Assembly (NCBI RefSeq): GCF_000725495.1
Contig: NZ_JNZD01000059.1
Span: 1 to 9,815 of the forward strand
DNA length: 9,815 nt
Reading direction: 5' to 3'
DNA from: Streptomyces aureus
Lineage (GTDB): Bacteria; Actinomycetota; Actinomycetes; Streptomycetales; Streptomycetaceae
Position numbers and translations under genes: made by a program. The notes under the pieces are model-generated. The model made no database searches. It saw only the letters and a program-made list of their open reading frames with translations, and was not told the DNA's origin. Below, piece by piece: positions 1 through 6,982 of this stretch (positions are counted from its first letter, which is position 1; every line of letters begins with the position of its first letter).

Positions 1-153
1 CGAGGACACCCCACCACCGCCCCAGGAAACCGCACCCCAGGCCGGAGGCCCGGCGCCCGCCCGAGCGACCCCCCCGATCCACCCCCGCCGAAGGCGCACA
101 ACAGGCTCCCGGCCAAGCCCACCGCTCCCCGCCCAACCCCCGGAAGCACCCCG
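1..153. other. Non-coding, C-rich upstream region
   Basis: No convincing reading frame is visible on either strand. The stretch is unusually C-rich on the + strand with many runs of three to seven C. A small GGCC-GGA-GGCC hairpin is present, but there is no strong terminator. It is probably the 3' flank or spacer of a gene outside the window plus the upstream region of the isomerase gene. Confidence 0.5.
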
Positions 154-159
154 TACGCT
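154..159 (+). promoter_or_regulatory. Candidate -10 box (TACGCT) for a leaderless isomerase-tetR transcript
   Basis: TACGCT fits the actinobacterial TANNNT -10 pattern and ends seven bases before the GTG at 167. No Shine-Dalgarno-like purine run lies in front of that GTG. This is the geometry expected when transcription begins at the start codon itself. No good -35 hexamer was found. The 8-mer CGTACGCT (152-159) recurs in front of ilvD at 1742-1749. Confidence 0.4.
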
Positions 160-166
160 GTCCCTC

Positions 167-991
167 GTGGCAAAACCAGTCGTGCGGATCCCGGATGCGA
201 AGGTCGCGCTGTCCACGGCCTCCGTGTATCCGGAGTCGACCGCGACGGCCTTCGAGATCGCCGCGCGCCTCGGGTACGACGGCGTCGAGGTCATGGTGTG
301 GACCGACCCCGTCAGCCAGGACATCGACGCGCTGCGCCGCCTCAGCGACTACCACCGGATGCCGATCCTCGCCGTTCACGCGCCCTGCCTGCTGATCACC
401 CAGCGGGTCTGGTCCACCGACCCCTGGACCAAGCTCCAGCGAGCCAAGGCCGCCGCCGAGAAGCTCGGCGCGAGCACCGTGGTCGTCCACCCCCCGTTCC
501 GCTGGCAGCGCCAGTACGCCCGGGACTTCGTCTCCGGAATCTGGCGCATGGCCGACGAGACCGACGTGCGATTCGCCGTCGAGAACATGTACCCCTGGCG
601 CTACCGCGACCGCGAGATGCTCGCGTACGCCCCCGACTGGGACGTGACGAAGGACGACTACCGGCACTTCACGATCGACCTCAGCCACACCGCGACCGCC
701 CGCACCGACGCCCTGCAGATGATCGACCGCATGGGCGACCGCCTCGGCCACGTCCACCTCGCCGACGGCAACGGCTCCAACAAGGACGAGCACCTGGTGC
801 CGGGCCGCGGCACGCAGCCCTGCGCCGAACTCCTGGACCGCCTCGCCCTGTCCGGCTTCGACGGCCACGTCGTCATCGAGGTCAACACCCGCCGTGCGAT
901 GTCCAGCGCGGAGCGCGAGGCCGACCTCGCCGAGGCCCTCGCCTTCACCCGGCTCCATCTCGCCTCGGCCGTGAAGGTGCCCCGCGTATGA
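167..991 (+). CDS. Sugar phosphate isomerase/epimerase family protein (AP endonuclease 2-type TIM barrel)
   Basis: A 274-residue protein from a GTG start that fits the xylose-isomerase-like TIM-barrel superfamily (AP_endonuc_2 family). Seen in the sequence: strand-end motifs carrying probable divalent-metal ligands, namely EVMVW (E41), AVHAPC (H71), VVVHPPF (H108), FAVENMYPW (E139), TIDLSHT (D171, H174), GHVHLADG (H197), DEHLVPGRG (H209) and VVIEVNT (E238). These are the positions where the family binds metal and a sugar or hydroxy-acid substrate. The length is normal and the barrel appears complete, so it is probably a cytosolic enzyme. The substrate cannot be read from sequence; isomerase, epimerase and endonuclease IV-like roles share the fold. 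The start codon has no ribosome binding site but sits seven bases after a -10-like box. The stop codon overlaps the tetR start (ATGA), implying translational coupling. Confidence 0.88.
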   Translation: MAKPVVRIPDAKVALSTASVYPESTATAFEIAARLGYDGVEVMVWTDPVSQDIDALRRLSDYHRMPILAVHAPCLLITQRVWSTDPWTKLQRAKAAAEKLGASTVVVHPPFRWQRQYARDFVSGIWRMADETDVRFAVENMYPWRYRDREMLAYAPDWDVTKDDYRHFTIDLSHTATARTDALQMIDRMGDRLGHVHLADGNGSNKDEHLVPGRGTQPCAELLDRLALSGFDGHVVIEVNTRRAMSSAEREADLAEALAFTRLHLASAVKVPRV

Positions 992-1605
992 CGGACGCCG
1001 CCCCGCGCCGCGGCCGGGGACGCCCCACCCGTACCCAGACCGAGGCGGGCCCCGCCACCCGCGACCGCATCCTGGAGGCGGCCCGCGAGGAGTTCTCCGA
1101 GCGCGGCTACGAGAAGACGTCGGTCCGCGGCATCGCCAAGTCGGCGGGCGTGGACTCGGCCCTGGTGCACCACTACTTCGGCACCAAGGAGCAGGTCTTC
1201 GAGGCGGCCATCGAGGTCGCCTTCGCCCCCGCGCTCGACGCGCCCGAGAAGATCGTCGACGGCCCGCTCGACGACGTCGGCGAACGTCTGACCCGCTTCG
1301 TCCTCGGCATCTGGGAGAACCCCAGGAGCCGTACCCCGCTGCTGGCGATCGTCCGTTCCGCGGTGAACAACGACACCGCGGCCGCCGTCTTCCGCCGTCT
1401 CGTCGCCGCCCAGCTGCTGCGCCGGATAGCGGGCCGGCTGGACGTACCGGACGCGGAGCTGCGCGCGGAGCTCGCGGCGGCCCAGCTGGTCGGGGTCGCC
1501 ATGCTGCGCTACGTGATCAAGGTGGAGCCGCTGGCCTCGGCGGACCTGGAGCGCATCGTGGCCCGGGTCGCGCCCGTGGTGCAGGGACACCTGACGAACC
1601 CATGA
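988..1605 (+). CDS. TetR/AcrR-family transcriptional regulator
   Basis: A 205-residue one-component repressor type. An N-terminal basic tail (RRGRGRP, residues 7-13) is followed by the classical TetR DNA-binding domain: helix 1 [19 protein letters not shown] (23-41), then the helix-turn-helix around [20 protein letters not shown] (44-63) and the FGTKEQVF end of the domain. The rest (about 80-205) is a helical ligand-binding and dimerisation domain, too variable to name a ligand. The start is the ATG at 988, inside the stop of the isomerase gene; longer reading in this frame is only shadow coding. Co-transcription with the isomerase suggests that it regulates that gene or responds to a related metabolite, but this is inference. 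The downstream gap before ilvD is rich in palindromes that could be its operators. Confidence 0.93.
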   Translation: MTDAAPRRGRGRPTRTQTEAGPATRDRILEAAREEFSERGYEKTSVRGIAKSAGVDSALVHHYFGTKEQVFEAAIEVAFAPALDAPEKIVDGPLDDVGERLTRFVLGIWENPRSRTPLLAIVRSAVNNDTAAAVFRRLVAAQLLRRIAGRLDVPDAELRAELAAAQLVGVAMLRYVIKVEPLASADLERIVARVAPVVQGHLTNP

Positions 1606-1611
1606 GCGAGC

Positions 1612-1635
1612 GGGGCCCCCGACCGGGCAGGCCCC
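1612..1635 (+). terminator. Possible hairpin terminator after tetR
   Basis: GGGGCC (1612-1617) pairs with GGCCCC (1630-1635) across a 12-base loop, seven bases after the tetR stop codon. There is no T-run after it, which is common in Streptomyces. The stem is short, so termination is only a possibility. Confidence 0.35.
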
Positions 1636-1647
1636 ACCTCGGCGAAT

Positions 1648-1725
1648 GCGTCCGACGTGCGCGGACGCCGTACGGAACCACCCGCAGGGCGAGACGTACG
1701 TCCCGGGATGCGGACGGCCTGTCCG
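1648..1725. promoter_or_regulatory. Cluster of three dyad symmetries upstream of ilvD
   Basis: Three perfect palindromes lie within 78 bases: GCGTCCG-N7-CGGACGC (1648-1668), the uninterrupted GACGTACGTC (1693-1702), and CGGAC-N5-GTCCG (1711-1725). The outer two use the same half-sites, GTCCG and CGGAC, in opposite order. All lie upstream of the probable ilvD promoter. They are plausible operators for a dimeric regulator such as the adjacent TetR protein, though this is inferred from position only. Confidence 0.4.
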
Positions 1726-1743
1726 GATCCTGGAGCAGCGGCG

Positions 1744-1749
1744 TACGCT
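1744..1749 (+). promoter_or_regulatory. Candidate ilvD -10 box (TACGCT)
   Basis: TACGCT lies 37 bases before the ilvD ATG, which would give a 5' leader of roughly 30 bases. The best -35 candidate, TGTCCG at 1720-1725 with an 18-base spacer, is poor and overlaps the third dyad. CGTACGCT is identical to the 8-mer in front of the isomerase gene. Confidence 0.3.
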
Positions 1750-1771
1750 CGACTTCAGTCTTTACTCTCCG

Positions 1772-1777
1772 AAGGAG
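1772..1777 (+). promoter_or_regulatory. Ribosome binding site of ilvD
   Basis: AAGGAG ends nine bases before the ATG at 1787. It fixes this ATG as the start and excludes the upstream extension of the open frame to 1646. CTCC at 1767-1770 could pair with the GGAG of this site across a three-base loop, but the stem is only four pairs. Confidence 0.75.
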
Positions 1778-1786
1778 CGAGCGACG

Positions 1787-3640
1787 ATGCCCGAGCTGAG
1801 GTCCCGCACAGTCACCCACGGCCGCAACATGGCGGGCGCACGCGCCCTTATGCGCGCCTCCGGTGTACCGGGCGCGGACATCGGACGGAAGCCGATCATC
1901 GCGGTGGCCAACTCCTTCACGGAGTTCGTGCCCGGACACACCCACCTCCAGCCCGTCGGCCGGATCGTCAGCGAGGCGATCACGGCCGCCGGCGGCATCG
2001 CCCGCGAGTTCAACACGATCGCGGTCGACGACGGCATCGCTATGGGCCACGGCGGCATGCTGTACTCGCTGCCCTCCCGCGACCTGATCGCGGACTCGGT
2101 GGAGTACATGGTCGAGGCGCACTGCGCCGACGCCCTGATCTGCATCTCGAACTGCGACAAGATCACGCCGGGCATGCTCATGGCCGCCCTGCGCCTGAAC
2201 ATCCCGACGGTCTTCGTCTCCGGCGGCCCGATGGAGTCCGGCCGCGCCACCCTGGTGGACGGCACGGTCCGCACGCTCGACTTGGTCGACGCGATCTCCG
2301 ACGCCGTGAACGACAAGATCTCGGACGAGGACATCCTCCGTATCGAGGAGAACGCCTGTCCGACCTGCGGCTCCTGTTCCGGCATGTTCACCGCCAACTC
2401 GATGAACTGCCTGACCGAGGCCATCGGTCTGAGCCTGCCCGGCAACGGCTCGGTCCTCGCCACCCACACCGCCCGCAAGGGCCTGTACGAGGACGCGGCC
2501 CGCACGGTCGTCGACATCACGCGCCGCTACTACGACCAGGACGACGAGTCGGTCCTGCCGCGCAACATCGCCACCCACGCGGCCTTCGAGAACGCCATGG
2601 CCCTCGACATCGCCATGGGCGGCTCCACCAACACGATCCTGCACCTGCTGGCCGCCGCCCAGGAGGCGGGTGTCCCGTTCGGCCTCGACGAGATCAACGA
2701 GGTCTCGCGCCGGGTGCCGTGCCTCGCCAAGGTCGCCCCGAACGTCGCCAAGGACCGCACGTACTACATGGAGGACGTGCACCGCGCCGGCGGCATCCCC
2801 GCCCTGCTGGGCGAGCTGCACCGCGCGGGCCTCCTGAACGAGGACGTCCACTCCGTCCACAGCCCGTCCCTCTCCGACTGGCTGAAGACCTGGGACGTGC
2901 GCGCCGGCTCCCCCTCGCCCGAGGCGGTCGAGCTCTGGTACGCGGCACCCGGCGGCGTCCGCTCCTCCGAGGCCTTCTCCCAGTCCGAGCGCTGGGAGGC
3001 CCTCGACGAGGACGCCGAGGGCGGCTGCATCCGCTCCGCCGAGCACGCCTACTCCAAGGACGGCGGCCTCGCGGTCCTCAAGGGCAACCTCGCCGTCGAC
3101 GGCTGCGTCGTGAAGACGGCCGGCGTCGACGAGTCCATCTGGACCTTCGAGGGCCCGGCGGTCGTCTGCGAGTCCCAGGACGAGGCCGTCGACAAGATCC
3201 TCAAGAAGCAGATCACCCACGGCGACGTCGTGGTCATCCGCTACGAGGGCCCCAAGGGCGGCCCGGGCATGCAGGAGATGCTCTACCCGACCTCGTTCCT
3301 CAAGGGCCGCGGTCTCGGCAAGACCTGCGCCCTGATCACCGACGGCCGCTTCTCCGGCGGCACGTCGGGCCTCTCGATCGGTCACGCCTCCCCGGAGGCC
3401 GCTTCCGGCGGCACCATCGCCCTCGTCCGCGACGGCGACCGCATCCGCATCGACATCCCGAACCGCTCGGTCGAACTGCTCGTCTCCGACGAGGAGCTGG
3501 CCACCCGCCGCGAGGCCCTGAACGGCGTCTACGCCCCCGCGAACCGCGACCGCAAGGTCTCGGCCGCCCTCCGCGCCTACGCGGCGATGGCGACGAGCGC
3601 CGACAAGGGCGCGGTGCGCGACGTCTCGAAGCTGGGCTAG
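1787..3640 (+). CDS. ilvD: Dihydroxy-acid dehydratase (IlvD)
   Basis: This enzyme dehydrates 2,3-dihydroxy-isovalerate and 2,3-dihydroxy-3-methylvalerate to the 2-keto acids that precede valine, leucine and isoleucine. The 617-residue product is full length (the E. coli enzyme is about 616). Seen: the IlvD/Edd signature [12 protein letters not shown] (residues 118-130, C123, D124 and K125), [11 protein letters not shown] (81-91), the cluster motif [18 protein letters not shown] (191-208), and the C-terminal half with [11 protein letters not shown] and [16 protein letters not shown]. The [13 protein letters not shown] segment (41-53) has no cysteine where [2Fe-2S]-type dehydratases carry their first ligand, so this is the E. 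coli-like class expected to hold a [4Fe-4S] cluster. It appears to be transcribed alone, since a strong hairpin follows the stop. Regulation by the upstream dyads is possible but unproven. Confidence 0.98.
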   Translation: MPELRSRTVTHGRNMAGARALMRASGVPGADIGRKPIIAVANSFTEFVPGHTHLQPVGRIVSEAITAAGGIAREFNTIAVDDGIAMGHGGMLYSLPSRDLIADSVEYMVEAHCADALICISNCDKITPGMLMAALRLNIPTVFVSGGPMESGRATLVDGTVRTLDLVDAISDAVNDKISDEDILRIEENACPTCGSCSGMFTANSMNCLTEAIGLSLPGNGSVLATHTARKGLYEDAARTVVDITRRYYDQDDESVLPRNIATHAAFENAMALDIAMGGSTNTILHLLAAAQEAGVPFGLDEINEVSRRVPCLAKVAPNVAKDRTYYMEDVHRAGGIPALLGELHRAGLLNEDVHSVHSPSLSDWLKTWDVRAGSPSPEAVELWYAAPGGVRSSEAFSQSERWEALDEDAEGGCIRSAEHAYSKDGGLAVLKGNLAVDGCVVKTAGVDESIWTFEGPAVVCESQDEAVDKILKKQITHGDVVVIRYEGPKGGPGMQEMLYPTSFLKGRGLGKTCALITDGRFSGGTSGLSIGHASPEAASGGTIALVRDGDRIRIDIPNRSVELLVSDEELATRREALNGVYAPANRDRKVSAALRAYAAMATSADKGAVRDVSKLG

Positions 3641-3650
3641 CCGCACAGCC

Positions 3651-3692
3651 GATGTGAAGGGGCCGCCCCACCCGGGGCGGCCCCTTCACGTC
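3651..3692. terminator. Bidirectional terminator between ilvD and the kinase gene
   Basis: A perfect 16-bp inverted repeat: GTGAAGGGGCCGCCCC (3654-3669) and its exact complement (3674-3689) around a four-base loop. Read on the + strand it extends by a U-G and two further pairs to 3651/3692. It fills the 52-base gap between the two convergent stop codons and begins one base past the kinase stop. It lacks a U-run, as many Streptomyces terminators do. Confidence 0.92.
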
Positions 3693-5852
3693 TCACCACC
3701 CCGAGGGATCCCGCCCGTCGACCGCGAAGAGCACCCCGTCGGGGGCGGTGGCATAGACCTGGGTGCCGGAGATGACGGGGGAGGGGAGCGAGCCTACGAG
3801 TGCCCCCCGTTCGCCGCCCGGCCGCGCCTTCGTCTGGCCGAGCAGCGCGCCCCGGACGGTGTCGACGGCGACGAGGCGCCCGTCCACCGCGGTGAGGTAG
3901 AGCCGACGCCCGGCCACGACGGGGGCCGACGCCTTGCTGACGGACGTCTCCACGCGCCACAGCTGCTTCGCCGTCCTCGTGTTCACGGCGACGAGCGATC
4001 CGTCGTTCCCCAGCAGATAGGCGGCATCTCCCTGCACGGCCACCTGCGTCTGGGCCAGGGGGACGTGCAGCGCGGTGCGGTGGATCCTGCGGTGCGTCAC
4101 GTCGTAGCGCACCACGGCGTCCGTGTACTGGTCGACGGTCGACGAGGTGAACCAGACCGTCCCCCCGCGGGCGGCCACGACGCTCAGCTGCCCGTCCATG
4201 CTCCGCCGCCAGACCGTGGCACCCGTCCGCGGATCCACGGCGGCCACCAGGGTCGTGGACAGCGTAGGGGTCGAGACCACATAGGCGACCCCGTCCCCGA
4301 ACGACTGGAACTGGGGGAGCTTCACCCCCGGAACGGAACGACGCCACGCCTCCTCGCCGGTGGCGGCGTCCAGCGCGACGACCTCGGAGTCGGGGCCGGT
4401 GAGCAGGACCATGCCGGCGACGTGGGCGACGAGGCCGCCGTAGGGCTCGATGTCCTTGCTCCACCGCGTCGCGCCCGTCGTGGGATCCAGCGCGGTCAGC
4501 CGGTGTCCGTTCCGGTTCTGGACGAGCAGGAGTCCGCCGGAGAGGACCGGAGCGGGCGTGGAGTAGGTGCTGCTGTTCCCGGCGCCGCTCCGGGACCACA
4601 GCACCTTGCCGTTGTACGGATCGACGGCCGCGGCGAGGACACCGGGCCGGACGCACAGCAGGGCCCGGGCCGTGGACGCGCACCGCGGCTGGCCCTCGGC
4701 CCGGGCACCGGAAGCCTTCAGATCGAGGTTCCAGGGCCGGAAGGTGCTCCCGGACGCGGTGTTGGTGTGGTGTTCCGCCGCCGGGCTCTGCGACCCGCCG
4801 GGCAGTCCGAGGGCGCCGGCGACAACGGCGGCGGCCACGAGCCCACCGGCCGCGACGAACGCGGGCAGACGTCGCCGTCGCCCGCCCCTCTTCACGGCGG
4901 CCGCATGCGTACGGTCCTCGGCGCCCTGCGGCCACTGGTGCAGCGGCCTCGGCTTCGGCCTCGGCGAGACCGACTCCCCTTCCCCGGTGCGCTGTTCGGG
5001 AATGAAGGCCCGGGTCTCGTACGAGGCCGAGACCGAGCGCAGCGCGGTCATCAGCTCGTCCGGGGTGGGCCGGTCCTCGGGCTCCTTGGCCAGGCAGCGC
5101 GCGACCAGGTCGAGCAGTTCCTCCGGCACACCCGTCAAGTCCGGCTCGTCGTGCACGACTTGATAGGCGACCAGATACGGGCTGTCCGAGTCGAAGGGCC
5201 CGCTCCCGGTGGCCGCGTGCACGATCACCGACCCCAGCGCGAACACATCCGCGGCCGGCCCCACATGCCGCGGCCTGCTGAACTGCTCCGGCGCCATGAA
5301 CGGCGGCGTGCCGATCAACTTGCCCGTCTCGGTGCGCAGTTCGCTGTCGGCGGGACGCGAGATGCCGAAGTCGATGACTTTCGGCCCGTCCTCCGCCAGC
5401 AGGACGTTGCTCGGCTTGAGGTCGCGGTGCACGACACCGGCGCGGTGGATGTCCCGCAGCGCCTCGGCGAGCCCGGCCATCAGATGGCGCAGCCGGTCCG
5501 TGGACAGCGCCCCGTTCCGTTTCACGTGCTCGGCGAGCGTCGGCCCCGGGATGAACAGGGTTGCCATCCAAGGGCGTTCGGCCTTCGGATCGGCGTCCAC
5601 GACGGGCGCGGTGAAGGCACCGCTGACCCGGCGCGCGGCCGCGACCTCCTGACGGAACCGCCCCCGGAACTCGGGGTCTTGGGAAAACTCGGCGTGCACG
5701 ACCTTGACGGCCAGCCGCAACCCGGAGGCGGAACGCGCCAGATGCACGACTCCCATGCCACCGGAGCCCAGTCTCGCCTCCAGCAGGTACTGTCCGGCGT
5801 AACGCGGATGTTCCGCTTCCGAATCGGTACCGGTGCTGCGCTGTGGCGGCAT
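3693..5852 (-). CDS. Receptor-type Ser/Thr protein kinase with PQQ-type beta-propeller ectodomain
   Basis: A 719-residue Hanks-type kinase (numbering from the ATG at 5852). The cytosolic catalytic domain, about residues 20-270, looks fully active: glycine loop LGSGGMG (28-34), AVKVV with the ATP lysine K50, HRDLKPSN (142-149, catalytic D144), DFG (161-163), an activation loop with T174 and T176 in a TxT arrangement plus T182, and APE (187-189). A proline-rich basic linker (about 285-328) leads to one hydrophobic helix (about 330-349). The C-terminal part, probably outside the cell, has eight repeats of the DPxTGxxxW kind (starting near 410, 455, 494, 539, 583, 623, 663, 710), typical of PQQ/WD40-like propellers. 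It may sense an external ligand and phosphorylate intracellular targets. An alternative GTG start at 5855 adds one residue, but the Shine-Dalgarno spacing favours the ATG. Confidence 0.95.
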   Translation of the reverse strand: MPPQRSTGTDSEAEHPRYAGQYLLEARLGSGGMGVVHLARSASGLRLAVKVVHAEFSQDPEFRGRFRQEVAAARRVSGAFTAPVVDADPKAERPWMATLFIPGPTLAEHVKRNGALSTDRLRHLMAGLAEALRDIHRAGVVHRDLKPSNVLLAEDGPKVIDFGISRPADSELRTETGKLIGTPPFMAPEQFSRPRHVGPAADVFALGSVIVHAATGSGPFDSDSPYLVAYQVVHDEPDLTGVPEELLDLVARCLAKEPEDRPTPDELMTALRSVSASYETRAFIPEQRTGEGESVSPRPKPRPLHQWPQGAEDRTHAAAVKRGGRRRRLPAFVAAGGLVAAAVVAGALGLPGGSQSPAAEHHTNTASGSTFRPWNLDLKASGARAEGQPRCASTARALLCVRPGVLAAAVDPYNGKVLWSRSGAGNSSTYSTPAPVLSGGLLLVQNRNGHRLTALDPTTGATRWSKDIEPYGGLVAHVAGMVLLTGPDSEVVALDAATGEEAWRRSVPGVKLPQFQSFGDGVAYVVSTPTLSTTLVAAVDPRTGATVWRRSMDGQLSVVAARGGTVWFTSSTVDQYTDAVVRYDVTHRRIHRTALHVPLAQTQVAVQGDAAYLLGNDGSLVAVNTRTAKQLWRVETSVSKASAPVVAGRRLYLTAVDGRLVAVDTVRGALLGQTKARPGGERGALVGSLPSPVISGTQVYATAPDGVLFAVDGRDPSGW

Positions 5853-5855
5853 CAC

Positions 5856-5863
5856 TCACCCCC
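5856..5863 (-). promoter_or_regulatory. Ribosome binding site of the kinase gene
   Basis: Read on the - strand, GGGGGTGA matches seven of eight bases of the ideal GGAGGTGA. The five-G core sits six bases from the ATG at 5852 but only three from the overlapping GTG at 5855, so the ATG is the likelier start. Confidence 0.6.
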
Positions 5864-5865
5864 GT

Positions 5866-5907
5866 GGGATCGACCGCATGCGCGACGCGCAGAGCCTAGT
5901 CGATCCC
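5866..5907. promoter_or_regulatory. Nested palindrome in the kinase upstream region
   Basis: GGGATCGAC (5866-5874) and its exact complement GTCGATCCC (5899-5907) flank a second perfect dyad, TGCGCG-A-CGCGCA (5879-5891). The structure lies 14 bases upstream of the kinase start codon. A weak -10-like TAGGCT on the - strand (5898-5893) falls inside it, so it could be an operator over the kinase promoter or a leader hairpin. No known regulator site was recognised. Confidence 0.45.
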
Positions 5908-5927
5908 GCGTACGAAACCTCGGCGGC

Positions 5928-5955
5928 TTGCTAGCCTCCTCGCGCAGCTTGAAAT
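5928..5955 (+). promoter_or_regulatory. Weak candidate promoter for the SH3b gene
   Basis: TTGCTA (5928-5933) and TGAAAT (5950-5955) are separated by 16 bases. Each matches four of six bases of the housekeeping consensus. The resulting leader would be about 25 bases and would include the GGGGGAA ribosome binding site at 5974-5980. Confidence 0.25.
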
Positions 5956-5986
5956 TGGCGTGAATCGATCAACGGGGGAATGAGAT

Positions 5987-6301
5987 ATGGCCACGGAAGA
6001 CATCGTGATCACGGACGCGGCGGCCGACGAGATGACGCCCACCGCGCAGGCGCTGCGCACGTACCCGCTCGCGCCGGGCCACAACGTCAACGTCCGCAGC
6101 GGCCCGGGAACCCACTACAGCGTCGTCCGCACGCTGCCGGCGGGCTCCCGCATCCCGATCTACTGCCAGTGCCCGGGCGAATCCGTGGCCGGCCCGTTCG
6201 GCACGAGCAACATCTGGGACAACATCTCGAACGGCCAGTACGTCTCGGACGCCTACGTCCAGACGGGCAGCGACGGCTACGTCGCCGCGAAGTGCTCCTG
6301 A
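5987..6301 (+). CDS. Small SH3b-domain protein of unknown function
   Basis: A 104-residue acidic protein. The first 23 residues form a polar leader (MATEDIVITDAAADEM...), followed by one bacterial SH3 domain covering about 24-104. It contains the SH3_3-type hallmark NVNVRSGPGTHYSVVRTLPAG (34-53), then IWDNISNGQYVSDAYV and the closing DGYVAAKC. Such domains usually bind peptidoglycan or peptides outside the cell. No signal peptide is visible, and an in-frame TGA at 5981-5983 rules out a longer N-terminus. Three cysteines (C60, C62, C103) could form a disulphide or bind metal. A GGGGGAA ribosome binding site precedes the ATG by six bases. The gene is divergent from the kinase gene (134 bases between starts), so a shared function in sensing the cell surface is possible but speculative. 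Confidence 0.85.
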   Translation: MATEDIVITDAAADEMTPTAQALRTYPLAPGHNVNVRSGPGTHYSVVRTLPAGSRIPIYCQCPGESVAGPFGTSNIWDNISNGQYVSDAYVQTGSDGYVAAKCS

Positions 6302-6321
6302 CCGAGCACCGCCCGAGGTGA

Positions 6322-6345
6322 CGGGTCCGACAGCCGTCGGGCCCG
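6322..6345 (+). terminator. Hairpin terminator after the SH3b gene
   Basis: A 10-bp stem (6322-6331 with 6336-6345) around the loop AGCC, with one T-G wobble at 6326/6341, placed 20 bases after the stop codon. There is no T-run. It separates the SH3b gene from the next gene, which then needs its own promoter. Confidence 0.6.
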
Positions 6346-6355
6346 GCACCGGGGC

Positions 6356-6361
6356 GATAAT
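6356..6361 (+). promoter_or_regulatory. Candidate -10 box (GATAAT) for leaderless transcription
   Basis: GATAAT matches the -10 consensus at five of six bases and ends six bases before the GTG start at 6368. This places the expected transcription start at, or within a base or two of, the start codon. No Shine-Dalgarno sequence is present between them and no clear -35 is visible; that region is occupied by the preceding hairpin. Confidence 0.5.
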
Positions 6362-6367
6362 CGTCGG

Positions 6368-6853
6368 GTGAGCGACGAGACCAGCACCCCGGCAGGCCCC
6401 CAGCCCGAGCCCCTGCGCTTCTTCGGGACGACCTGGGTGGAGCACGACGGCAACTACACCGGCCGCCGCATCGGCGTGGCCGTCGGATCGCTGGCCGCCG
6501 CGGTGGCCGCGTGTTTCGTGCTCCGCTTCGCCTACCAGGGCCTGACCATCGCGGACGTGGGCAAGCCCGTGACCGTCATGGTCGTGCTGATGTTCGCGGT
6601 GTGCACCGCGCTCGCGTTCCGCCACACCTTGGAGGCCTTCTCCAAGCGCCCCGACCCCGACCGCCAGGCATCCCTGCGCGGCCTGCTGACCATCGGTTTC
6701 GTCGGCTCCCTCCTCGCCTACTGCTTCCGCTCCCTCACCGAGGCCCCGGGCGAGAAGCTCCACCGCGAGGAGTACGAGACGGCGAAGGAGCAGTACGTCC
6801 GCCGCACGACCCGCCGCGCCGGCAACCCGGCCAAGAAGCGCCGCCGAGCCTGA
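6368..6853 (+). CDS. Small three-helix membrane protein, function unknown
   Basis: A 161-residue protein that I cannot assign to a named family with certainty. Seen: a polar proline-rich N-terminus (residues 1-33), three hydrophobic helices at about 35-56 (VAVGSLAAAVAACFVLRFAY), 66-85 and 104-121, short hydrophilic connections, and a charged C-terminal tail that ends in a very basic stretch (RRTTRRAGNPAKKRRRA, about 145-161). The basic tail and loops suggest that the C-terminus lies in the cytosol. Codon use is ordinary for this DNA, supporting a real gene. The GTG start has no ribosome binding site but stands directly behind a good -10 box. No domain shows a transport or catalytic motif. It is probably transcribed alone. 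Confidence 0.85.
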   Translation: MSDETSTPAGPQPEPLRFFGTTWVEHDGNYTGRRIGVAVGSLAAAVAACFVLRFAYQGLTIADVGKPVTVMVVLMFAVCTALAFRHTLEAFSKRPDPDRQASLRGLLTIGFVGSLLAYCFRSLTEAPGEKLHREEYETAKEQYVRRTTRRAGNPAKKRRRA

Positions 6854-6921
6854 CCACCGACCAGCCTCCGGCACCACGCGAACACGGATCCGGCGCCGTA
6901 AGGACCCCAGCCACCCCGAAC
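6854..6921. other. Intergenic spacer before the repeat array
   Basis: This is non-coding DNA between the membrane-protein stop codon and the first recognisable repeat unit. It contains the restriction-like palindrome GGATCC and a short CGGCGCCG palindrome, but no convincing terminator, promoter or RNA. Confidence 0.5.
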
Positions 6922-6982
6922 CACCCGCAGCCGGGTACGCACGCGAGGGGCCGTGCCGCTACATCACATGCCGTCGCCACCA
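6922..6982 (+). repeat. Decayed, 5'-truncated copy A of the 120-bp repeat
   Basis: Positions 6922-6980 align without gaps to 7089-7147, the second half of an intact unit. The shared blocks are CACCCGCAGCCGGG, GCGAGGGGCCGTGCCG, TACATC and CCGTCGCCAC. Differences cluster in two short patches (6936-6942 and 6967-6971). Confidence 0.8.

Noticed and set aside
1746..1783. CGCTCG (1746-1751) with CGAGCG (1778-1783) plus CTCC/GGAG as a riboswitch-like structure hiding the ilvD ribosome binding site
   Set aside because: The left outer arm overlaps the likely -10 box and would not be transcribed, and the inner stem has only four pairs. There is no resemblance to a known riboswitch or attenuator, and no leader peptide rich in Ile, Leu or Val.
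1517..3646. A 709-residue open frame on the - strand across ilvD, and a 666-residue + frame in another register
   Set aside because: Both are shadows of ilvD produced by GC-rich third positions. Their translations are low-complexity R/G/A/D-rich with no domain, while the ilvD frame is a complete known enzyme.
3654..5963. A 769-residue open frame on the + strand opposite the kinase
   Set aside because: The translation is G/R/P-rich without motifs and lies exactly antisense to an intact kinase. It would also begin inside the bidirectional terminator.
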